Shown piece after piece: positions 55,918 through 64,000 of a stretch of DNA of 64,000 nt. The translations under genes and the position numbers were made by a program. Under the pieces are notes generated by a model that worked only from the letters and a program-made list of their open reading frames with translations, searched no databases and had not been told where the DNA came from. Numbering within the stretch: position 1 is the stretch's first letter; each line of letters opens with the position of its first letter. Source of the DNA: Owenia fusiformis (lineage: Eukaryota > Annelida > Polychaeta > Sabellida > Oweniidae); the NCBI GenBank assembly GCA_903813345.2, contig CAIIXF020000007.1, positions 377,730 to 441,729 of the forward strand. The letters are read 5' to 3'.

Positions 55918-56267
55918 AGTTCCAACTCCAAGCTACCCCCCTCATTGGCGCTACCCTTGACGTCGACCTCCAACAGCCTTCTCCTCTTCCGGGGAACTTG
56001 ATTATCCAAAGCCTCACCTCTTCTGGGGAACTTGATTATCCAAAGCCTCACCGACAGGTAGGCTGACGTGGCCACGTCGGTGAAAAGCAAGATCCTCCAC
56101 ACGTGCGGGTGGGAACTTCCTGGGACACCCCCCCCCCACTCCACACTCTCGTCATGGACATTCTCTTTATGTAGCTGCCAGTCCTCTCTTGACGTAAACT
56201 GTCTTAAGCAGCGGAAAATGCGGCTGGAAGGCCATCCTTTCGGGGGATCTTCAGGCAGTTGGCACAC
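55918..56267 (-). pseudogene. G4 accessory ORF region
   Basis: The open frame begins at an acceptor-like site (TTTTGTTATAG; AG at 56268-56269), as in G2. VCQLPEDPPKGWPSSRIFRC and TSREDWQLHKENVHD match the zinc-finger-like N-terminus of the other copies. The acidic tail is not seen. Broken. Confidence 0.6.
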
Positions 56268-56639
56268 CTATAACAAAATGAAACTCTTACCCTGTTTACC
56301 CCACTAGAAAGGTTTTAAGTATTTTTATACGAACCTCCCCTAGGGTCTTAAGGTACTAGTTTTCCTTGATATTTAATTAATGCATATATACTTGACAATA
56401 TTGAACTAGAATGAACATCTCCTCATCCCCTTTTTTTTCAATCTATTCAAGTCTTTACAGTAAAAGTTAGTTCTCTTTATTTGAATGGTCGAAAAGAAAG
56501 TTATAAAAGTGGGAATAAGCTATAAGCACAAGCTAAAACACATTGAAGATAATCGTTAAAACAATATGGGGAAAAATGTTCAGGAAATGAATATTAAGGC
56601 ACTTGACTCGACTCATGAAATCCGAAGTGGGACTACTCT

Positions 56640-59600
56640 AAAACATAATCAGTCAGCCACTCAGGTTTCTTTCGGGTCCTTTGCCTTCTAGAATTTTCAA
56701 TCTCATTTTTCTTTAATTTCAGGAGCATTCTCAAAATCTGAGGGTTGGGAATTCTCAACTGGGGTTTCAGTCTCTCGATCTAGACAATCATTAGTATTTT
56801 GTGAAATGAATGTTTTGAGGCGATCGTGGTGAATGACTCTTGTATCTCTCTCATATCTCTCTCATTAATTTTAATCAGATACTTTAAATCATCTATTTTC
56901 TCCGCTACCTCATAGGGTCCATGCCACTTTAAAGCAAACTTAGGAGTCTGACCAACTTTCACAGCCGGTATATGGACCCAAACACGTGATCCCTTCTCGA
57001 AGGACTTTAAATTTGCTTTGACATCATACCCTCTCTTCTGACGGTCACTAGATAGTTTGATATTGCCGCGAGCCGCCTCGTGAATATTGAGAACTTCTTG
57101 TAATTTCTCACAGTATTTTGTATGACATGTGCTATCAAGTTCTCCCCTCTCAATTTCAGGAGGAGGCCTGTGCAACAGATCGGTGGAGGTCCGAACCTCC
57201 CTTCCGAACATCAGAAAATTTGGGCTGTAGCCAGTAGTAGCATGAACAGCACTGTTGTAGGCAGAAACAACAAAGGGAAGACATCGGTCTCAGTCCCTCT
57301 GATCGGATGCAACAATTTTAGACAACATAGCCTCCACAGTCTCCACAGTCCTGTTTGATCTTTCTATCATACCATCAGACTGTGGATGATATGGAGTCGT
57401 TCTTGTCTTATTCATGCGGAACATTTCACACAATTCTTTAAATAGTTTGATTCAAACTGGGCTCCTTGGTCGGAATGAATTTGAAGAGGTGACCCGTAGA
57501 TACAAATGAAAGAAATGATGCAGCAAAGCTTTTGCCACCGTGACAGCTTCTTGACTAGGGATGGGAACCAATGCCAGGACCTTTGTGAAATAATCTTCAA
57601 TTGATACCACATACTTGTTCCCCAATAGACTTTCTGGTAAAACTCCCAAAATATCAATGGCTATTCTCTCAAGAGGGGCACCCACATTGTATTGTTTCAT
57701 TGGTTTTCGATGTTTCTTATTGGGTGGATTTCTCCTCTGACACAAAAGGCAACCTGCTACCCATCTAGCAAGGTCAGACTTGAAACCAACCCAATAGTAT
57801 TTGGCCCTCAAACGATCAAGAGATTTATTGACCCCAAAATGCCCACTGTCAAGAGCCCCATGAGTCATTTCTAAAATGGTTTGGCGCATATTTTCAGGCA
57901 CCACGATTTGCCAGCTAATGATCCCAGTATCAGTATCTACCCATTTTCTATAAATAACCCCCTGTTCCAATTTGAACCTGTCCCACTGAGACCAGTAATG
58001 TTTAACCTTTAGCGTGCTGCCGGACGAGTCCGCCGAGACTAAAATGTCTCTCACAACTGCCGGCGGACCCGTACGCCCGATTTCAAACTTTTAAAAACTT
58101 TACTTTTTCGCGCCATTCGTATTGTCCAATTAGATTGCCCGATTTATTCAGTGCCTAACATGACTTCCTGTTGACCTAGAAATGGCGATATTTCGAAAAA
58201 TAATTCTCAATTTAACAATTTAAACAGTGTTTTAGTCGTTTTTAGTGAACGAATCGTACAAAATGGCGGACAAATACGATCACAACGAAAATGTGGAGGA
58301 AATGGATTACGATTTCGAGCTCTTTAGGCTCTTGGAAGCCGATAACGGTCATCGAAAATAGAAACTAGAATATTTTCTGAATTGAAAAATTGAACATTCA
58401 ATCGCTGCAAATTCAGATTTGGATTCTGACCAGACGAAGAGGCGGAGCGGCGGATTCCGGAGGAGTATTCATGGTATATTTATGCCCAGTCGTGTTAATG
58501 TACGAATAAATTCATGAGAACATTTTTTTCATGAGCCAGGCCACTGTATCTTCCCTTTGTGAAAATTTTATCCAGATTCATTCAGTAGTTATTGAGATAT
58601 TAATTATTTAGTCCAGGCATATCATTTTTTGCACTCTTTGAAAAATAAGCCAGTTGCGTGGGATATATTTGCTGAAATAAGGCAGCATGGTAAAGGTTAA
58701 AGGTAGGTGATTTGTCCAATATGTCTGCCCAGTCAGGTCGGCTCCCCACTTTAAGCCAATTGTTGATTGTTAAAAGACATGGATCCTGAGCCAAGGCCTC
58801 TTCATACTCTTTGAGAGATATTCCCGGTGCCCAAGTGCACCCTGAAACAGGAACATTCCTCAATTTGGGAGTATGAACAAGCTCTGACTCTAAGTTCGAG
58901 TCGAAGGTCATGTCAAAACTTCTAAGAAGCAAGTCAGCCTCAGAATCAGTCAAAATTTCTCCCTTCCCAGGAACTCTACCCAGTTTCTCTTGTCTTTCGC
59001 AATATGCACAGTCAGTACAGGGACGTCTAGACATTCCGTCGGCGTTCAGATGTTTTGTACCAGGTCGATGTTCAATTTTGAAGTCATATTGTCCCAATAA
59101 CTCTAACCACCGGGCAATCTGTCCTTCAGGATGTTTAAACCTCAACAACCAAGCCAAAGAGCCATGATCTGTTCTGACTTTGAAACGACTGCTGTAAAGG
59201 TAATGGTGAAACACTTTAACAGCCCTCACTATAGCCAACAATTCCAATCTAGTGGCACAATAGTTACGCTCAGGTTTGGACAATGATTTGCTATAATGAC
59301 TGACAACTTTCATTTCACCATCAACTTCCTGTTGTAACACAGCACCGACCTGACAGGCAGAAGCATCAGTATCCAAGATAAACTCTTTGGACTTATCTGG
59401 GTAAGCCAATAATGCAGAACTCAAATAAAGTCTCTTCAATTCTTCAAAGGCAAATTGACAATCTCCTGACCAGACAAACGGAACACCTTTTTGGGTAAGT
59501 TTGAACAAAGGTCTGGCCAGTCCTGAAAAACCTGGGATAAACTTCCGGTAGTATGAGCAGTAACCCACAAAAGACTGGATTTGTTTCACAGTACGAGGAA

Positions 59601-59690
59601 CAGGCCAATTCACAATTGCCTCAGTTGTCTGAAATCTATACAGTACCTATAGCTGCCATCCTTCTTTGGCACCATCACAACAATTCAATT
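56640..59690 (-). pseudogene. pol: G4 pol remnants (RNase H and integrase) with MITE insert
   Basis: RNase H (FILDTDASACQVGAVL, TDHGSLAWLL), the integrase zinc module and parts of its core (AIDILG, KYVVSIEDYF), and the WHGPYEV end are recognisable. The region is interrupted by the TTAA-flanked element at 58006-58696. Little of RT and no protease remain. It contains many breaks. Confidence 0.85.
58006..58696. mobile_element. piggyBac-type MITE (copy 2), in G4
   Basis: A 691-bp sister of the element at 47365-48060, flanked by TTAA (58002-58005 and 58697-58700). The ends are CCTTTAGCGTGCTGCC and, from the other strand, CCTTTACCATGCTGCC. At 58263-58361 it encodes the same 32-residue acidic peptide with three residue changes (MADKYDHNENVEEMDYDFE at its start). 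The two copies arose from one internally deleted master. Confidence 0.9.
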
Positions 59691-61202
59691 TTTGAAAGCT
59701 TCCCTCGATAAGCGCCTAACATCCTGGGCTAATTCCTCAAGCGATTCTTTGGATCCACGTAGTTTATTTTTCAACTTCGCCCTTGAAGTCTCAATTTGCT
59801 CCGGAGGCTCAAAACGGTACTTCAGGGTGTCTACAAGCAATTGATAATCAAAATGGTCTTCCAAACTTAAACCGGCTAATATGGCCAAAGCAGTGCCATC
59901 TAAATGACCCACAAGTTGTAAAGCTTTTGCCCGGTTATCCCATCCATTCTCATACGCAATGGTTTCGAACTGAGCCAAGTAATTAGTTAGACTAGTCTTC
60001 CCATCATATTTTCCACATTTCGGTAATTTATTACCAAACACACTAGCTGGGAGAGAGATATTCTGTCCCACTCCAGTGGCATTACTAATGGGGTTCGGTG
60101 CCCTAAGACGATCATTGTCGTTATAGCGATCACGCCCCGAATCGCGGGCACTAAAAGTATGATCGTTTGTCCGTCCTTGCGGAAAATTATTGATACCCGA
60201 GCTATCAATTCCATCGGAATAGCCTGAATCATTATATCTATTAGAACCGGACTCAAAAACACCCTCACTTTTCCCCTGGTAACCCAATACATTGCGGTTA
60301 GAGTTATTAATTGATGGGTCAACAAAGTCGTTATCTTCAAGGTCCCTTCCATTATTACCACTGCAAGGGGTGTTGTGGGGCACCTTCAACCCATGTCCAC
60401 TCATACCACTTCCGGTGGAGTTGGACCCATTCGCCCTTACTATACTACTCTGGTGAAATACGGAATCTGAAAATTGTACATGATTTTTGGATAACCAAAC
60501 CCCATGATTAAAGATGGGCTTCCGTGTAACGTTAGATGATAATTTTGGCTCATCAATATGTCCACCAGACTTAGGAATACTAATTTGAGAAGACAATAAA
60601 GGCCTTTTATTAATCGCCCCAATTCCCACATGATGGTTCTCCACGCGCGATGGCATAGGCGTAGATACGAGGTTTACAGGATTTTTCACAGGCATTGTCA
60701 TTGATGTCCAAGCGGGCGTGGATGTACGCCTATTCAGGTCATCATTAAATAATTTTGCTGCCTGATCATTATCAGAGAAAATGGTAAATTCGTCCTGCCT
60801 TTGCAACGGATGAGGAAGATGCCATCTTTCAATTGGAGCAGAACGGGAATGGTTACCCTGCGCATGAGCACCGTTATTGCTACCGCTAGCCTTTCGAGTT
60901 TCTTCCGCGTCATCCGGATCAGTTTTAACGTCGGGCATTATATTTTCCTTATCGAGCAAATGAGATTTATCATCAACATTCAATTCCGTTTTCACAATAG
61001 TGGGCCTAGGGTTAATGCGTTCCCCCGTATCCCCCTCACTAGTGGTTGTCATGACCTTGTTGTCCCAGGACAGAGTGGTATCGTCTGGGGGGCCTGTTTC
61101 TTTTAATGGCTGCGGCCCGCCAAATTCCACCTCCCCGTCCCGGTAATTCAAAATGGTTACAGACTCCTCGACATCCTGTCTATCCTCGAGATGTTGTTCC
61201 AT
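59691..61202 (-). pseudogene. gag: G4 gag, N-terminal and capsid-like part
   Basis: Starts MEQHLED and follows G1 gag through the polar region to the capsid-like domain (PKCGKYDGKTSLTNYLAQF, LRGSKESLEELAQDVRRL). The zinc knuckles are not present. Broken. Confidence 0.85.
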
Positions 61203-61549
61203 TATTAAATATTAGTCACGTGATCACTTATTGTCTTTTAGATTGATTACACCGCACTCAGCAATATAAAAATTTGAACTAATTCACCAAATTATTTGTA
61301 CAACAAAGCATCCAAAAACCCGGAAGTGAATTGTAAAAATAGGTAGTGTGAGCCAGAACAAAGAGAGATTGGACTAGTACTTCATAAGAAATTACTAATA
61401 AGGTGAGTGATGAATAGGTTTCAGGAATATGATAGAATGATAGGTCTAGTGTTAAAAAGGGTGAAGTTACAGGGTGAAAATATAAACAAACCTACACCAA
61501 ATACAACACAGCTAGCTAAAAAGAATAAGGGATTAGATACTTAAAATAA

Positions 61550-63705
61550 GGTTATAGGTAAATTAATTGTTATGCAACAAACGGCTTATATTAATGGTCG
61601 TTTTATAGGAAATAGTAGCCGACTGGTATTAGATGTATTTGAATATTTTGAAAATCAAAATCAGATAGGTGGCGCTATAATCTTTCTTGACTTCCAAAAA
61701 GCGTTTGATAGTATAGAGTGGAATTTTATGTATGAAACGTTGAAAAAATTTAAATTCAGTGATAAGATTATCAAATGGCTCAAACTTTTATACGAAAAAC
61801 CTTTCTTAAACATTAAGCAAAATGGATGGTTATCAAAAAATATTGATGTTGAACGCTCATGTCGGCAGGGCTGCCCCGTTTCCGCAATGGCATTTATTTT
61901 ATGTTGCGAAGTTATGAACTTAGCAATTCAGCAAAATAATGATATATCAGGTATAACTGTTGATGGTAAAGAATATAAGATGTCCCAATATGCGGACGAT
62001 ACTTCACTTTTCATTAAAGATAAAGAGTCATTGAAAAATGCTCTTAATACTATTTCCAATTTCTCAAAATTTTCTGGTCTGAAGTTAAACATAGAAAAAA
62101 CTGAAGGCATTTGGCTTGGAAAAAATAAGGACTTTGAAAAGAAATGTGAAAATATAACTTTTTCTGATGAACCAATCAAATATTTAGGAATCTTTTTAGG
62201 ACACAACAAACAAAGATGTTATGAATTAAACTGGGAAGATAGAGTAAAAAAGGTAGAAAAATATTAGACAGCTGGAAGAACCGATACTTAACACTTTTTG
62301 GCAAAGTTACAGTGATTAAATCACTGGCAATTCCAAAATTAACTTATGCAGCATCAGTATTATCTGTGCCACATGAGATTATAAAAAAAAGTAAACAATC
62401 TTGTATATAAATTTCTATGGGATGAAAAAAAGGACAAAATAAGAAGATCTATAATCATAAATAATATTAATAAGGGTGCAATAAATATGATTGACTTAGA
62501 GTCTCAAATACATGCACTTAAAGCAGCATGGATCCCCCGTTTGCATAATCAAAACATTTACAATAAAATCCCTTACTTCTATTTCAATAAATTTCTTCCA
62601 AATATAGATGTATTATTCAAGATAAATGATACTAGATTCAAAGAATTTGAAAATGTTCCACTTTTTTATCAACAAGTGCTGGAAGCACATTGTTTATGTA
62701 AATGCATCAAAAATATAAGAGATATGAAGCAACATGAACTCTTGCAAGAGGTTATATGGGGAAACAAATTATTCACCGTCAAAAATAAACCAATTTTCTT
62801 CGAATCATGGATCAAAAGTGGAATTATATACATAAAAGACTTGATAATTCAGAACAGGTTCCTTGATGTTAATATGTTATATCAAAAACTTGTAAATAAA
62901 CAAAATTGGATATCTGAATATTACAGAGTTTTATCAGCCACGGGCACACTGAAAGAAAGATTCAATTTAGAATCTGTCAAGTATACAAATATTCATAATA
63001 CTTTTAAATTTAATATAAATAATGTGATTATCACTGTGAATAATCAGAAATCCAAATTCTTTTATGAAATATTAAAAAACAAACGATCGGAAAAATGGTT
63101 TATGAAAAGGAAATGGGAACAAGAGTTTTGCTATGAAGCCAATGATGAAATAAATTGGCAAAACTTTTTCTCTACAAAAATAAGTTGTAAAGAAAAGAAA
63201 ATAGGTAATTTCAACTTTAAAATAATCAACAATATTCTTCCTAGCCTTAGTGATTTATATATATTTGGTAAAAGTGAAACCTACAAATGTAGTTTATGTA
63301 ATGAATTATGTTCCTTAAAACATTTGTTATTTTCATGCTCATATTCTCAAAACATTTGGAAACATATTTATAATATCTCAGGGTTAAGAGTAACTTACAG
63401 AAAATTGATAATTGGTTACGATGGAAATGACAATCATACTGAATTTTTAAACTATTTTATAAGTATTGTGTTATTTATAAAACATATATTCAAGAACTGA
63501 ATAATGGTATTAAGCGTAATTTTGAAGGCACTATTAAAACTTTAAATTTTGAAATCTGTACTCTTAAAAATGTATTTTTTAAAAACAAATGGAAAATGAT
63601 TAAAACATAACTCATTATACATTATTGTAATTAATTGTATCATTGTATTTCTGTATCGTAAAAACCTAAATTGGAATAAACTATATTAGAAAAAGAAAAA
63701 AAAAA
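61550..63705 (+). mobile_element. 5'-truncated L1/Tx1-like LINE
   Basis: Flanked by a 14-bp target duplication GATACTTAAAATAA (61536-61549 and 63706-63719) and ends in an A-rich tail (AAAAAGAAAAAAAAAA in outline). It inserted into the G4 right LTR in the opposite orientation to it. Only the C-terminal part of the RT ORF is present, as usual for 5' truncation during target-primed reverse transcription. It is younger than the LTR that it entered. Confidence 0.92.
61560..63610 (+). pseudogene. L1-like LINE ORF2: reverse transcriptase and C-terminus
   Basis: The frame opens within the RT fingers (MQQTAYINGRFIGNSSRLVL). Palm motif A is FLDFQKAFDSIEWNFM, motif B is CRQGCPVSAMAFIL, and the catalytic box is SQYADDTSLFI, followed by KLNIEKTEGIWLG. 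The later part has YKCSLCNELCSLKHLLFSC, the Cys-His element typical of the L1 C-terminus. Three one-base shifts occur, two of them in A-runs: near 62260, near 62390 and near 63480. The endonuclease half is absent because of truncation. The motifs favour the L1/Tx1 group over CR1. Confidence 0.88.
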
Positions 63706-64000
63706 GATACTTAAAATAAACCACACCAACTACCAACCAATAGTAAATCACATAAGAAATATATTCATTCAATTAAGTCTATTCTATTATACTTGCGTTT
63801 TATGTCGCAACTGAAATATATATGTACAATGTGAATAAATACTATTCAGATTATATAGATTATAGTTTACATAAATGCTAAATATCTTTAAATCAATTAG
63901 AATGAAATTAATCTCGATAACGCTGAAATCTGCAGTCTGATAAAATGTCTTCAAAATTATGACCGGGATACTACTTCAAACCAGAACAGAATTTCCAACA

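Larger units (their letters stand above)
53713..64000 (-). mobile_element. Gypsy unit G4 (variant LTR), incomplete at window end
   Basis: The left LTR runs 53713-55208, the internal region about 55209-61310, and the right LTR from about 61311 to beyond the window. It is the same family as G1 but with diagnostic differences (CCAAAAACCCGG, TAGTGTGAGCC). The internal region has an accessory ORF, integrase and RNase H parts, and gag. It hosts a piggyBac-type MITE (58006-58696) and an L1-like LINE in the right LTR (61550-63705). It is the most degraded of the units, with many breaks and much of RT and protease absent, so it is probably the oldest. Confidence 0.88.
61311..64000 (-). repeat. G4 5' LTR, split by a LINE and cut by the window edge
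   Basis: LTR sequence of the G4 variant at 61311-61549 resumes at 63706 (GATACTTAAAATAA repeated) and continues to the end of the window. Confidence 0.85.

Noticed and set aside
55627-56017. Repeated SSYGFIHNNK/DLFTTTRQ peptides
   Set aside because: Translation of the 55-bp minisatellite in alternative frames.

Overview
This is a eukaryotic, intron-bearing, AT-rich animal sequence made almost entirely of nested mobile elements. The repertoire (CR1-like LINEs with PHD and esterase domains, an L1/Tx1-like LINE, Ty3/gypsy LTR elements, piggyBac, mariner and hAT-like DNA elements, foldback elements, and a multi-copy CXC-domain gene family common in marine invertebrates) suggests a marine invertebrate, perhaps a mollusc or other lophotrochozoan. 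That placement is inference. No intact host gene was recognised.

Layout. 1-6248: unique DNA with small non-autonomous elements: a nested palindrome (825-2130), a 230-bp tandem duplication, a hAT-like element (3226-3872), a pair of inverted 15-bp minisatellites (4342-5505) and a MULE-like MITE with a 9-bp target duplication (5624-5902). 6254-22981: a minus-strand Ty3/gypsy element (G1) with 5-bp target duplication ATATT and near-identical LTRs. Its right LTR is split by a 4.9-kb foldback element (16317-21264) built from 340-350-bp modules and itself invaded by a LINE 3' end. About 23040-31320: a nearly complete minus-strand CR1-like LINE whose first ORF starts with an RNase H domain, followed by a PHD finger and coiled coil, then a second ORF with an SGNH esterase (interrupted by a 1.5-kb inverted-repeat element), then the endonuclease-RT ORF. 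31555-32400: degenerate CGGTAG array. 33200-35950: decayed copy of a CXC-domain gene family flanked by inverted repeats.

37257-48499: an LTR-internal-LTR-internal array of the same gypsy family (G2, G3). 48500-53712: a mosaic with a mariner copy split by a palindromic foldback element, an exon-like gene fragment, a 12-bp minisatellite and a LINE scrap. 53713-64000: a third gypsy unit with a variant LTR (G4), carrying a piggyBac MITE and, in its right LTR, an L1-like LINE with a 14-bp target duplication. It runs off the window.

The gypsy family shares one plan: gag with two CCHC knuckles, pol (protease, RT, RNase H, integrase), then an accessory ORF just before the 3' LTR. The accessory protein combines zinc-finger-like Cys/His residues, a basic nuclear-localisation-like patch and an acidic C-terminus, and sits behind a 3'-splice-site-like sequence in all four copies. 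The accessory ORF and the RNase H-first LINE are the two most unusual systems here.
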